Assembly: GCA_903847285.1 (NCBI GenBank)
Contig: CAINDH010000032.1
Location: 1-38,068 of the forward strand
DNA length: 38,068 nucleotides
Reading direction: 5' to 3'
DNA from: an uncultured Verrucomicrobia subdivision 3 bacterium
Lineage (GTDB): Bacteria > Verrucomicrobiota > Verrucomicrobiae > Limisphaerales > UBA11358
In this document: in pieces, positions 22,785 through 31,739 of the stretch
Layout: each line of letters begins with the position of its first letter
Numbering within the stretch: the stretch's first letter is position 1
Position numbers and translations under genes: made by a program
The notes under the pieces: model-generated
The model's input: only the letters and a program-made list of their open reading frames with translations
What the model was told of the DNA's origin: nothing
The model's database searches: none

Positions 22785-24752
22785 ATGAAACTATTGTCCC
22801 GGGTGAAAAGCGTGGTGATCGGCCGCGCCAAAAATTATTCCGATAAACATCTCTTCCACAAAGCGTCGCTCATCGCGATGTTCGCCTGGGTGGGGCTGGG
22901 CGCCGACCCGGTCTCCTCGTCGTGCTACGGCCCTGAATCCGTTTACCTCGCGCTGGGGCAACATACTTTCTTAAGCCTTTTCGTGGCGCTGGCAGTGATC
23001 GCGACCATCGTCATCATCTGCATGAGCTACTCGCAGATCATCGAACAATTTCCCAGCGGTGGCGGTGGTTATCTCGTCGCGAGCAAATTGCTTTCGCCCA
23101 AAGTCGGCATGATTTCCGGCTGTGCGCTCATTGTGGATTACGTGCTGACCATCGCCACCAGCGTGGCGGCGGGGGCGGATGCGATTTTTAGTTTACTGCC
23201 GCCACCGTGGCACTCGCACAAAACGGCGTTCGCGGTTTCCGGCGTTATTTTTCTGACACTGATCAATCTGCGCGGCGTGAAGGAATCGGTGATGATCTGG
23301 GTGCCGGTGTTTGCGCTATTCATCATCACGCACGTGTTTGCCATCGTGTATGGCGTGACCGTTCACGCGGGCGATATGCCAACCATCGCTCAAGGCGTCG
23401 CGACCGATGTCCACTCGACTTATAGCCAGATTGGATTGTGGGGATTGCTCGGCATCATGATGCGCGCATACAGTCTCGGCGCGGGGACTTACACGGGTAT
23501 CGAGGCGGTCAGCAACGGCTTACCCATCCTGCGCGAACCACGTGTGCGCACTGGTAAACGCACGATGATTTACATGGGCGTGACGCTGGGATTTCTCGTG
23601 GGCGGATTGCTGCTGGTGTATCTGTTGTATCATGTGCAACCGCAGGATGGCAAAACGCTGAACGCGGTTCTGTTTGAGCAAATCACCGCGACGTGGCCGG
23701 CGATGGTCGCTAAAATATTTATCATCGTAGCGCTTTCCACAGCTGCACTGTTGCTGTTCATCGCGGCGGAAACCGGTTTTCTCGATGGCCCGCGCGTGAT
23801 GGCGAACATGGCCGTGGATCGCTGGTTGCCCGCGCGTTTCGCAAGCTTGAGCGACCGGCTCGTCACGCAGAACGGCGTTTTACTCATGGGCGTTTGCACA
23901 CTCATCGTACTGCTGCTCTGCAACGCCTCGGTGGACACGCTCATCGTGCTCTATAGCATCAACGTCTTCATTACCTTCAGCCTATCGCAGCTCGGCATGG
24001 TGCGGCATTGGTGGCTGAACCGAAGCACGGAACCGAAATGGAAAAGTAAATTGTTCATCAACGGGCTGGGCCTGTTATTGACCGGCAGCATTTTGATTTC
24101 GCTCTGCTACTTCAAATTTTTTCAAGGTGGCTGGATCACGCTCGTGGTCACCGGCATCCTCGCCGCCGGGGCGATGTGGGTGAAGAGGCATTATCAACAG
24201 ACGCAAACCAGCCTGGCTCGCTTGAACGAACTCGTGGCTGCATCACTTGCGAAGGACAGCAACGTTACCGAAAAGATCATGCCGACGTGCGATCAGAACG
24301 CCCGCACCGCCGTGTTTCTCGTGAATGGCTACAATGGTCTTGGCCTTCACACGTTGCTCGCCGTGGCGCGAATGTTTCCCCGCGTTTACCAAAATTATGC
24401 GTTTGTGCAGATCGGTGTGCTGGACGCGGGGAATTTCAAAGGCGCAGACGAAGTGGAAAACCTTCGGGAATTTTCCCGAACTGAAGTCAACCATTACGTC
24501 GCCTACATAAGCCAGCGCGGGTTTTATGCGGAAGCGCATTTCGCCCTTGGCACGGACATCGCGGATGAAGCGTTAAAGTTATGCGAAAAGGTCTCTGAGA
24601 AATTTCCGCAGGCGCAATTTTTCGCCGGGCAACTGGTGTTCGCGGATGAAAGTCTGATGACGCGCCTGCTGCACAATCACACGGTGTTTGAATTACAACG
24701 CCGGCTATATCGCGTCGGTCGGGCGATGCTGATTTTGCCAATCAAGGTTTGA
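22785..24752 (+). CDS. KimA-like APC-superfamily transporter (probable K+ importer)
   Basis: A 655-residue inner-membrane protein with about 12 hydrophobic helices followed by a cytoplasmic C-terminal domain. It begins MKLLSRVKSVVIGRAKNYSD; the APC core shows WVGLGADPVSSSCYGPES (about 36-53), PSGGGGYLVASKLLSPKVGM and INLRGVKESVMIWVPVFALF. The C-terminal part (about 500-655) has the USP-like fold of KimA relatives (AVFLVNGYNGLGLHTLLAVA, ADEVENLREFSRTEVNHYVA). In Bacillus, KimA (YdaO) is a K+ importer behind a ydaO riboswitch; here the same pairing supports the call. ATG 22785 is the first start after the leader; a GTG at 22755 lies in the hairpin loop. Substrate is inferred from family and riboswitch. 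Confidence 0.88.
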   Translation: MKLLSRVKSVVIGRAKNYSDKHLFHKASLIAMFAWVGLGADPVSSSCYGPESVYLALGQHTFLSLFVALAVIATIVIICMSYSQIIEQFPSGGGGYLVASKLLSPKVGMISGCALIVDYVLTIATSVAAGADAIFSLLPPPWHSHKTAFAVSGVIFLTLINLRGVKESVMIWVPVFALFIITHVFAIVYGVTVHAGDMPTIAQGVATDVHSTYSQIGLWGLLGIMMRAYSLGAGTYTGIEAVSNGLPILREPRVRTGKRTMIYMGVTLGFLVGGLLLVYLLYHVQPQDGKTLNAVLFEQITATWPAMVAKIFIIVALSTAALLLFIAAETGFLDGPRVMANMAVDRWLPARFASLSDRLVTQNGVLLMGVCTLIVLLLCNASVDTLIVLYSINVFITFSLSQLGMVRHWWLNRSTEPKWKSKLFINGLGLLLTGSILISLCYFKFFQGGWITLVVTGILAAGAMWVKRHYQQTQTSLARLNELVAASLAKDSNVTEKIMPTCDQNARTAVFLVNGYNGLGLHTLLAVARMFPRVYQNYAFVQIGVLDAGNFKGADEVENLREFSRTEVNHYVAYISQRGFYAEAHFALGTDIADEALKLCEKVSEKFPQAQFFAGQLVFADESLMTRLLHNHTVFELQRRLYRVGRAMLILPIKV

Positions 24753-24774
24753 CCGAATACGACAATCCCGCCGT

Positions 24775-26586
24775 TTAACTATGGATCACAAGCTGGATAT
24801 TTTCCGGCAGGTTCTTGGCGACTTCGGTGATGACGTTGCGTTTGAGTAGATTCAACAGCTTGGTGCGATGCGACGAGCCGAGCATCAGCACATCCGCGCC
24901 GATAGTGGCGCTGATGTCGAGAATGGTGGCGGCGGGATTATCGCTGATGACAAACACCGGCACGACCGGCACGCTGATTTCCTGACCGAGCTTGATCATG
25001 GCATACATGATCTTGGCGGCCTCTTCATCATCCTGCCAGCGGGGTCGCTCAACGTTAGCGAGCGGTCCGGGGAGATTCACGGCGAGTTCCTTGATGAAGA
25101 GCACGTAGAGATTGCCTTGGCGAAACTTGGCTTCCTCGACCGCGAAACGCAGCACCGGCGTCAAACCGCGCGCAGCGACGAGAATGGATTGCCCCGGCGT
25201 CAGGTTCGGTTTGAAATGCGTCGTGTCGTAGCTGACCGCTGCCGCCATCTCGCGTTTGATGATGATGGTCTCAAAACCCGCGTGGGTCATCGCCCACCAA
25301 CGCAGACCAAAGCCCACACCCAACACACACGCCACGAAGAACAACGCATTTGGGCTCGTTTTAGCGATCGTCACTTCCACGGAAAACAAAATGACGAACG
25401 TCAAAATCATGATGCCTCGTTCCCACCAGCCGAGATGCAAACGGCGGTTAAAACTGCACGACCCCAAGTTCACGGTGATTGCGCCGACCACGCCGATGGC
25501 GTAAAGCGCCGCCAACGTTTCCAAGGAGTCCGCGAACAATACCAGCAGCATTGGCAAAATCGTTGCCACCGCCAGGGGCAACTTGGGAACACCGTGCGAA
25601 TTCAGGCGCGTGAACGGGATCGGCATTTCCCGGTCGCGCGCTAACATGTAGATCAAGCCGATTAGCGCGCTGATGGCCGTATTCACCGCACTCAAGAGCA
25701 ATAGACCGACCACCAAGCCGATGAAGATCCCGAAAATCTGCCCAAAGTGCACCCCGAAAGCTGCTGCACCGTAATACTCACCCAAAAAGCGCAGCATATC
25801 CTCGAAGCGATGCTTCAATTCATCCGAAAGATTCTGCGGCATGGACAACATTGCCCACGCCAGCAACACCGTTCCCAAAATCACTTCGGCCGCGACCGGC
25901 CAGATGGATTTGCGCGCCGTCGAGAGCACGCTTGGTTTTTCCGGCGTCGCGCCTTTGTCCAGTTTCATCACGCCCGTGAGATTTGCGATGGCTTCCACAC
26001 CGCTCAACGCCAAGATCACACCCACAAATGCCACCCAGTTTTTGCCGAACGTTCCCGTCATTGGCTGCAAGTTAGCCAACGTCAGGTGCGGCAAGCTAAA
26101 GCCAATGATCGCCACGACCACCACCACCATCGGCACGGCGAAAATCACTGCCAAGCTGCCAGAATGTTTTGGCCCGAACCAGTTGATCACCCCGATAAGC
26201 GCGATGAAACCGATAGCCGCCATCTTGAAATATTCCTTAGGAATGCCGAAATAACTGATGGCCGCCCAGCCGCTCAACGCCGCCGTTACCGTGAAATTCG
26301 CCACCAGCAAAAGCGACCCCAGCACCGCTAGCACGCGGCTTTGTTCCCGCGCCGCCGAATACACCCCACCGCCATCGGGGAAATTTTTGCAAACAATGAT
26401 GTAATTGTAGGCAACCAACCCCGTCAGCGCACAAACGGCCAGGATGATGGGAAAGGAGGAGAACCCCGCCGCGACAAACGCGAGGCCGATGACGTAAGCT
26501 TTGCTGGTGCCCCAATCGCCGTAAAGGAGAGCGGCCGCCCGCGTCCAGCCTAGATTGCGTGGCCGATGTATTCCGACAGAGTCCAT
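24775..26586 (-). CDS. APC transporter with C-terminal universal-stress domain
   Basis: A 603-residue membrane protein: an amino acid/polyamine/organocation-type permease of about 12 helices (residues 1-430), then a cytosolic domain. The core opens MDSVGIHRPRNLGWTRAAAL, with FPDGGGVYSAAREQSRVLAV, GVILALSGVEAIANLTGVMK and AVNTAISALIGLIYMLARDR. The C-terminal region (about 460-603) looks like a USP domain: QSILVAARGLTPVLRFAVEE, then ATIGADVLMLGSSHRTKLLN, close to the nucleotide-binding Gly-x2-Gly pattern. The gene converges with the KimA-like gene, ends only 22 bases apart. The substrate is unknown; amino acid or K+ are both possible. ATG 26586 is the only sensible start. Confidence 0.86.
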   Translation of the reverse strand: MDSVGIHRPRNLGWTRAAALLYGDWGTSKAYVIGLAFVAAGFSSFPIILAVCALTGLVAYNYIIVCKNFPDGGGVYSAAREQSRVLAVLGSLLLVANFTVTAALSGWAAISYFGIPKEYFKMAAIGFIALIGVINWFGPKHSGSLAVIFAVPMVVVVVAIIGFSLPHLTLANLQPMTGTFGKNWVAFVGVILALSGVEAIANLTGVMKLDKGATPEKPSVLSTARKSIWPVAAEVILGTVLLAWAMLSMPQNLSDELKHRFEDMLRFLGEYYGAAAFGVHFGQIFGIFIGLVVGLLLLSAVNTAISALIGLIYMLARDREMPIPFTRLNSHGVPKLPLAVATILPMLLVLFADSLETLAALYAIGVVGAITVNLGSCSFNRRLHLGWWERGIMILTFVILFSVEVTIAKTSPNALFFVACVLGVGFGLRWWAMTHAGFETIIIKREMAAAVSYDTTHFKPNLTPGQSILVAARGLTPVLRFAVEEAKFRQGNLYVLFIKELAVNLPGPLANVERPRWQDDEEAAKIMYAMIKLGQEISVPVVPVFVISDNPAATILDISATIGADVLMLGSSHRTKLLNLLKRNVITEVAKNLPENIQLVIHS

Positions 26587-26639
26587 GTGGGCGGCAGTGT
26601 AATCGGCAGGAACGAAATGTCGAGAATGGCTGGTGCCAC

Positions 26640-27914
26640 TCAGTGGATTGCGGAAATAACGCGAGGGCTCCCACCAACCGCCGAGGCATAGACCGCATTG
26701 ATCGTCTGATGATAATTTTCCTCAGTGAAATGCGAGGCAATCCGCTCCGAAGCCAGGCTGCCTTTCTGCAAAATGAGTTGCCGGTCGCGATGCAACGCCA
26801 AGATCACGTCCGCAATCTCTACCGCCATCCGTGACGGCGTGGTTACCGGAATTTTATAGCCGCACTCGTTCGTGACGATGAAGTTTGGCCCGCCGCAATC
26901 CGCCACCACCGGCACCGCCCCCGCGAGCATCGCCTCCATCATCGTCAGCCCCACGCTTTCCCGTAGGCTTGGCAGCAGATAAATATGCGTGTCGCCCAAC
27001 TCCTGCTGATAATCCTCCCGGCGCATTCCTTCCCGGCCAAACATAACCTCCCGCGTCAACCCCAGCTTGGCCGTGAGTTTTTTCAGATGCGAAAGCTCCG
27101 GACCGTCGGCTCCGAGGTGATAACAAAAATCCACACCCTGCTGCTTGACCCGCACCAGAGCCGCCAACGCCAGCGCGATTCCTTTGTGCCCGCCCAGATG
27201 ACCCGAGGCGAAAATGCGGAGCCGCCCGTCAATTTTTTTGCCGGGCACAAACCGCGCATACGCCGCCACATTCGCCGCCGTGTAAAACCCCGGCGACAAG
27301 CGGGAAATGTTTTCTCCCGACCCGCGCAGCGTGGTCACCAATTGCTCCGTCTCAATGGTCGACGCGATGACCCGGTCCGCCGCGCGCAGACTGCGCCGAA
27401 CTGCCGGCGAACACCGCGAGACCACGTTGGAAGTTTTTCGCAATAACTCAAAGGCCGCCCCGGCTGCACTCAACGTCGGGAAAATGCGGAATGGAAATTG
27501 TTCGTAGCCGCCGATCGGGCCCAGCACAAACGGAATGCCTAACTGCCACATCGGCGAGGCGATCCGCCACGTCGCGTAGGTGAGATGATGGACCAGGTCA
27601 AAATTTTCCTGCCGATGCAGCGCCTGCGCCACCAAGAATGAGTCCCGCGTGAATTGGATATATTCCCCCCAGCTTTGCAAACGCGCCCGCATCCGGTTGG
27701 GATGCCACGGCGATACTTTTCCCGCGTAGAAATACCGGACGTTCGCCGGGACCAGACCCGCCGCCGCCGCTCTTTCCAAATCCGCCCGGTCACGGCTCGT
27801 CGTGATGACAAACAACTCGTGCTCCCGCGCCAGTGTCTTGATCGCCGAACTGCCAAAATGACTTTCCGATCCCAGATAGGGATTGCAAGCGATGGCGGAA
27901 ATCAAAACTTTCAT
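26640..27914 (-). CDS. family 4 glycosyltransferase
   Basis: A 424-residue GT-B glycosyltransferase (GT4/'group 1' type). The N-terminal domain begins MKVLISAIACNPYLGSESHF and includes FDLVHHLTYATWRIASP and FVLGPIGGYEQFPF. The C-terminal nucleotide-sugar domain has LRIFASGHLGGHKGIALALA (about 230), FCYHLGADGPELSHLKKLTA, YLLPSLRESVGLTMMEAMLA with the E-x7-E pattern (about 315-335) and VPVVADCGGPNFIV. Substrate not deducible; such enzymes build exopolysaccharide, lipopolysaccharide or surface glycolipids. No other sugar-polymer gene lies near, so it is a stand-alone transferase in this window. ATG 27914 is the start. It lies 53 bases upstream of the APC-USP gene and could be co-transcribed with it. 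Confidence 0.92.
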   Translation of the reverse strand: MKVLISAIACNPYLGSESHFGSSAIKTLAREHELFVITTSRDRADLERAAAAGLVPANVRYFYAGKVSPWHPNRMRARLQSWGEYIQFTRDSFLVAQALHRQENFDLVHHLTYATWRIASPMWQLGIPFVLGPIGGYEQFPFRIFPTLSAAGAAFELLRKTSNVVSRCSPAVRRSLRAADRVIASTIETEQLVTTLRGSGENISRLSPGFYTAANVAAYARFVPGKKIDGRLRIFASGHLGGHKGIALALAALVRVKQQGVDFCYHLGADGPELSHLKKLTAKLGLTREVMFGREGMRREDYQQELGDTHIYLLPSLRESVGLTMMEAMLAGAVPVVADCGGPNFIVTNECGYKIPVTTPSRMAVEIADVILALHRDRQLILQKGSLASERIASHFTEENYHQTINAVYASAVGGSPRVISAIH

Positions 27915-28171
27915 GCGGGCGCAAAACTAAACCACCGCGTCCGCCGCACCAATCAAAAAGCCGAAGCCAAGATTGGTAACTAAGTGTATTTCCGTCGGTG
28001 GCCTTAACACTTTGGAAAACGGAAACATCCCATTCAGAGCCATCCGAGCCATGCTGAATAGAATAAAACGCATTAAATACGAGGCTTCCAGCCTGCTCAC
28101 AAAATAATTATGCCACCCGACACCCGAATGGCACAAAGGCAGCTAAAGAGTGACTACCTGAAAATTTGACT

Positions 28172-28278
28172 CGACCCATCTAGGTAGGTCGTGCACCTTG
28201 AATTTGATGGTTCGCCGGTTGAAAGCGTAAATTCAACCAGCTAGTCATCACGGCAGCCTGCTAATCGCTGGCTGCCGT
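28172..28278 (+). ncRNA. candidate structured RNA ending in a terminator
   Basis: Three hairpins follow one another on the plus strand: a short one at 28172-28191 (five outer pairs), one at 28217-28238 (GGTTGAA/TTCAACC, 8-base loop) and the terminator at 28250-28278. The middle 3' strand (28229-28236, AAATTCAA) could instead pair perfectly with 28198-28205 (TTGAATTT), so the element has two exclusive folds. No gene on this strand lies upstream for the terminator to end. It may be a small RNA, or an attenuator-type leader of the gene at 28441. I match it to no known riboswitch. Confidence 0.4.
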
Positions 28279-28289
28279 TTCTCTTTTTC
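28250..28289 (+). terminator. intrinsic terminator without an annotated upstream gene
   Basis: Nine perfect pairs (ACGGCAGCC at 28250-28258 with GGCTGCCGT at 28270-28278) around an 11-base loop, followed by the T-rich stretch TTCTCTTTTT. It is a good Rho-independent terminator on the plus strand and lies about 150 bases before the next gene. Confidence 0.8.
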
Positions 28290-28440
28290 AAGATGTCGGC
28301 CACCGCGTTCAGTTAAATTTTTTACAAATACTCCGGTGGTGTCGCAGTTTGTCGGAGCGCAAATGAGAACCCTGCTGATACTCCGTGTGGCTTGCAATTT
28401 TCATACGCACGGTGAGAATTGTTTCATTAAGGAATCAGTC

Positions 28441-30618
28441 ATGTCTCGTTGTCGTTGCCTTGCATTGCTGTGCGCCGTTTTCCAAACGGCCGTCGCGTTG
28501 CTTTGCGCGAACGGGCAGATACTCAACCTTCCGCCACGCCCGACCAATGCCCCGACCGCTTCGCAATGGACGAACATGGTTTGGCAGCTTTCCCGCGACG
28601 AACGGGAGCAATGGATTTACGCGCAGGTCATCAGCGGCAACGTCCCGAACTGGCAGCGCTCGTTGAAGGCCATCAACGTCTCCTCCGGCGGCCACACGGC
28701 GACTTATTATGTCACGCCCGATTATCTCGCCATCGGTTCGGACACGGATTATTTCCTCCAGCCCACCACGCCGTTGCTCGCGCAGCGGCTTGTGAACCAG
28801 ATCGGTTGCACCCTGCCCACGCGCAAGATGGTCAACCAGATTTGGACGAACGCCACCGTGAAGTTGGACCCGCAACCCATCCTGCCGAGCGCCGACATGA
28901 TCACCATGCCGGTCTTCGCTACGAACAACTGGATGGTGCGAACACAGCGCGACACGTTCACCAACGCTCACCCGCTCGGCGCCCTTGTCAGCGGCGACAA
29001 AAAAGATGTCATCATCAGCGCCCGCATCTACACCAACTTTGCCTCGCCCAGTATCACCAAGCCGGTTGTCATCTACGGCTGGCACTACACTTATGGCGCA
29101 CCGATCCAGCCGCTCTACAACGGCCACGAGGAAACTTACGCGGACTACTCGCACGGCATCCGCTTCGTGCAAATGAACTGCACCGTGGACGGCAACGCGA
29201 ACACCATCACGAACGCCCTGGCCAGCCCCACGCTCTGCTCATTGTTCAGCGACGACGGCGTTTCCGAAGGTTCATCCAATGGAACCATCCCCGTCCCGCG
29301 CTACACGGTGACCGCGCTTGCGCCGACGGTGATGACGCATCCGCGCAACCGTAGCGCGTTGCCGGGGACGAATGTCGTCTTCACCTCACTGGCCATCGGC
29401 GATGCGGGCATTGGCTATCGCTGGCTGCTCAATGGCGTGACCGTTCCCGGCGCGACGAACTCCTCATTGAATCTCACGAACCTCCAGTCCACCTACGCGG
29501 GCAACTACGCTGTCGTCGTCACGAATTTTTCCGGCTCCACCACCAGCCGTGTTGGTGTGCTGCGGGTGAAGACCACGGACTTTCCCCTGCTCTTCACCGA
29601 CAACTTCGACACGAACAGCGCGAGCAACTGGAACATCTTCTCCGGCCAGTCGTCCGGCCCGGCGGATTACACCTTGGACTTCGCGTTCGATTACGGCGCG
29701 ACGCCTTACACCTTCAACGGCATCACCGCGCTCATCCCGCCCGCGCCGAATTCCACCGATGGCAGCACGCGCGGCGTGAAGCTGACCGTGAATAACAACG
29801 ACGCTACCGCCGCGACCGCCGCCGTGAATCTCTACCCGAAGAATCTTTCCGTCAGCAACAACGTCGCGCTGAAGTTCGACCTATGGATTAATTATCCCGG
29901 TATCGCGGGCGGCACCAACGCCATCGGCAGCACGCAGTTCGCACAGTTCGGCATCAACCACGCAGGCACGAACGTGAATTGGGCCGCGCCCTCCGCCACT
30001 GCGAGCGATGGGCTTTGGTTCGCCGTGGATGGCGAAGGCGGCACCTCCGCCGATTACCGCGCGTATGTGGGCGGCACAAACACCACGCAACTGGATGTCA
30101 CCGGCAGCACCGGCATGAGCGACTCGAACAACCTTGCCCCAATTTATCAACCCCTGTTTCCCGCCACGCGTTTTGAGACGCCAAATTCGCCAGGCAAAAA
30201 TTGGGTCGAGGTGGAGATCCGCCAGACGAACAACGTCATCGTGTGGCTCATGGACGGCACCGTCATCGCGCAGCGCACGAACTCGTCCGGCTTCAAGGGC
30301 GGCGACATCATGCTCGGCCTGATGGACCCGTTCCCTTCCATCGCCAGCCCTGCGCGCGACAGCTTCGTGATCTACGACAACGTGCGCGTGGAAAACCTCG
30401 CGCCACCGATCAGCTTTCAGAGCATCTCGCGGCAGCCGGATGGCAGCATCGCGCTCACGGTGAACAGCGCGCTGGGCGATAATTTCATTTTACAAAACTC
30501 CACCAACCTCCTGAGCTGGCAACCCGTGGCGAACCTGACGCTCACGAATAATCCGCTCAACGTGACCGACCCCAGCGCCTCCCAGCACGACGCCCTTTTC
30601 TACCGGGCGCAAAGATAA
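28441..30618 (+). CDS. large secreted protein with Ig-like domain and unassigned N-terminal domain
   Basis: A 725-residue exported protein. ATG 28441 follows an AAGGA ribosome site by nine bases, and a signal peptide (MSRCRCLALLCAVFQTAVAL) follows; upstream in-frame starts are dismissed. The N-terminal domain (about 30-300) has no family known to me; it carries WQLSRDEREQWIYAQVI, GDKKDVIISARIYTNF and the polar HEETYADYSHGIRFVQ. An immunoglobulin-like domain spans about 310-375 (YRWLLNGVTVPGATNSSLNL, AGNYAVVVTNFSG). A beta-rich jelly-roll-type region (about 390-665) precedes a short C-terminal domain (LGDNFILQNSTNLLSWQPVA) common in exported verrucomicrobial proteins. No PEP-CTERM tail is seen. 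The function is unknown; extracellular binding or hydrolysis is likely. Confidence 0.88.
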   Translation: MSRCRCLALLCAVFQTAVALLCANGQILNLPPRPTNAPTASQWTNMVWQLSRDEREQWIYAQVISGNVPNWQRSLKAINVSSGGHTATYYVTPDYLAIGSDTDYFLQPTTPLLAQRLVNQIGCTLPTRKMVNQIWTNATVKLDPQPILPSADMITMPVFATNNWMVRTQRDTFTNAHPLGALVSGDKKDVIISARIYTNFASPSITKPVVIYGWHYTYGAPIQPLYNGHEETYADYSHGIRFVQMNCTVDGNANTITNALASPTLCSLFSDDGVSEGSSNGTIPVPRYTVTALAPTVMTHPRNRSALPGTNVVFTSLAIGDAGIGYRWLLNGVTVPGATNSSLNLTNLQSTYAGNYAVVVTNFSGSTTSRVGVLRVKTTDFPLLFTDNFDTNSASNWNIFSGQSSGPADYTLDFAFDYGATPYTFNGITALIPPAPNSTDGSTRGVKLTVNNNDATAATAAVNLYPKNLSVSNNVALKFDLWINYPGIAGGTNAIGSTQFAQFGINHAGTNVNWAAPSATASDGLWFAVDGEGGTSADYRAYVGGTNTTQLDVTGSTGMSDSNNLAPIYQPLFPATRFETPNSPGKNWVEVEIRQTNNVIVWLMDGTVIAQRTNSSGFKGGDIMLGLMDPFPSIASPARDSFVIYDNVRVENLAPPISFQSISRQPDGSIALTVNSALGDNFILQNSTNLLSWQPVANLTLTNNPLNVTDPSASQHDALFYRAQR

Positions 30619-30758
30619 CACCGGGGTGAGGCATCGAAGATTTTTCAACCTTTTATAAACGCGCATCCCCGCCATCACGTCCGGCTCAAGGCCGTGTAGA
30701 ACTGAAACAGATATCCCCTGCTCGCGCATTGCCTGGCGGGCGAGCTGCCGCTGGCGGC

Positions 30759-31730
30759 TTAAGCGTCAAACCCCTGCCCCGCTGCCAGCGGATGACCCTG
30801 TAAAAATTGTTCCGCAGTCAGCCGCTTGCCGCCTTCGCGTTGCAATTCAGAGATATGCAGAAAATCTTTTCCGCAAGCCGTGAGGATTCCATTTTTATCA
30901 GCCGATATAATCGTTCCTGGTTTCATCCCGGATTTAAGAAACAGATTTTCATTGTTCCAAACCTCTGCGGCAACGCTACATTTCCAAACCTTTATTAATT
31001 TCCCATTCAAAAAGGTGAACGCGCCCGGCCACGGCGTGAAGGCGCGCAGGCGATGCCAGATTTTTTCAGCCGGCAAATTCCAGTCGATCTGGCCGTCCTC
31101 TTTCTTGATCTTCGCGGCATAGCTGGAACCGGTCGCGGGTTGCGGCTGTGGCTGGATTTTTCCGGCGACGTAATCCGGAATCGTTTCCACCAACAGTTCC
31201 GCGCCGAGTTGCGCGAGGCGGTCGTGGAGGATTTGCGAATCATCGGTGGGCAAAATGGCGGTGGGGCGCGTGGCGAGGATTGGCCCGGTGTCGAGACCGG
31301 CATCCATCTGCATGAGCGTCACGCCGGTTTCCGGTTCGCCATCGGCGATCGCCCACTGTATCGGCGCGGCACCGCGATACTTCGGCAGGAGCGAGGTGTG
31401 AACGTTTAGACAACCGTGCGGCGGCAAGTCCAGCATCACTTGCGGCAAAATCTGTCCGTAGGCCACGACGACCATGAGGTCAGGCTGCAACTCACGCAGT
31501 TGCAGGATGAAATGTTCATCGCGCGCCTTGAGCGGTTGGAGGACGGGCAGATTTAATTTCTCCGCAAGAATCTTTACCGGCGAGGGCGTGAGCTTGAGGT
31601 CGCGACCTTTGGGTTTGTCCGGCTGGGTGACGACGGCGACGACCGAAAAGTTTTCATCGCCGGCGAGTTTATTCAGGCTGGCGCAAGAGAGCTCCGCCGT
31701 GCCCATGAAAATGATGCGGAGCGGAGCCAT
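30759..31730 (-). CDS. fmt: methionyl-tRNA formyltransferase
   Basis: Formylates initiator Met-tRNA using 10-formyl-tetrahydrofolate, in the cytoplasm. The 323-residue enzyme shows the N-terminal Rossmann region [35 protein letters not shown] with the typical insertion loop, [10 protein letters not shown] near 85, and the catalytic stretch [20 protein letters not shown] near 105-124 (Asn, His and the Ser-Leu-Leu-Pro signature). [16 protein letters not shown] continues the site. The C-terminal tRNA-binding domain (about 205-323) includes [23 protein letters not shown] 31730 is the start. It is 9 bases downstream of the adenylate-kinase-like gene, likely in one operon. In many bacteria fmt is next to def; no deformylase gene is in the window. 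Confidence 0.96.
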   Translation of the reverse strand: MAPLRIIFMGTAELSCASLNKLAGDENFSVVAVVTQPDKPKGRDLKLTPSPVKILAEKLNLPVLQPLKARDEHFILQLRELQPDLMVVVAYGQILPQVMLDLPPHGCLNVHTSLLPKYRGAAPIQWAIADGEPETGVTLMQMDAGLDTGPILATRPTAILPTDDSQILHDRLAQLGAELLVETIPDYVAGKIQPQPQPATGSSYAAKIKKEDGQIDWNLPAEKIWHRLRAFTPWPGAFTFLNGKLIKVWKCSVAAEVWNNENLFLKSGMKPGTIISADKNGILTACGKDFLHISELQREGGKRLTAEQFLQGHPLAAGQGFDA

Positions 31731-31739
31731 GCGGCGCGG

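Larger units (their letters stand above)
27915..28440. other. intergenic region with structured elements
   Basis: No convincing gene. A minus-strand open stretch at 27927-28136 has a reasonable-looking C-terminal half but no family or start signal, so it is not called. The right part holds three hairpins ending in a terminator (28172-28290) and the leader of the secreted-protein gene, whose start is at 28441. Confidence 0.5.

Noticed and set aside
27927..28136. Minus-strand frame downstream of the hairpin region
   Set aside because: The C-terminal part is plausible, but there is no recognisable family or ribosome site; left as unexplained intergenic sequence.
30619..30758. Minus-strand frame running on past the fmt stop
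   Set aside because: The short stretch (AMREQGISVSVLHGLEPD) looks protein-like but continues antisense to the secreted-protein gene and has no start of its own.
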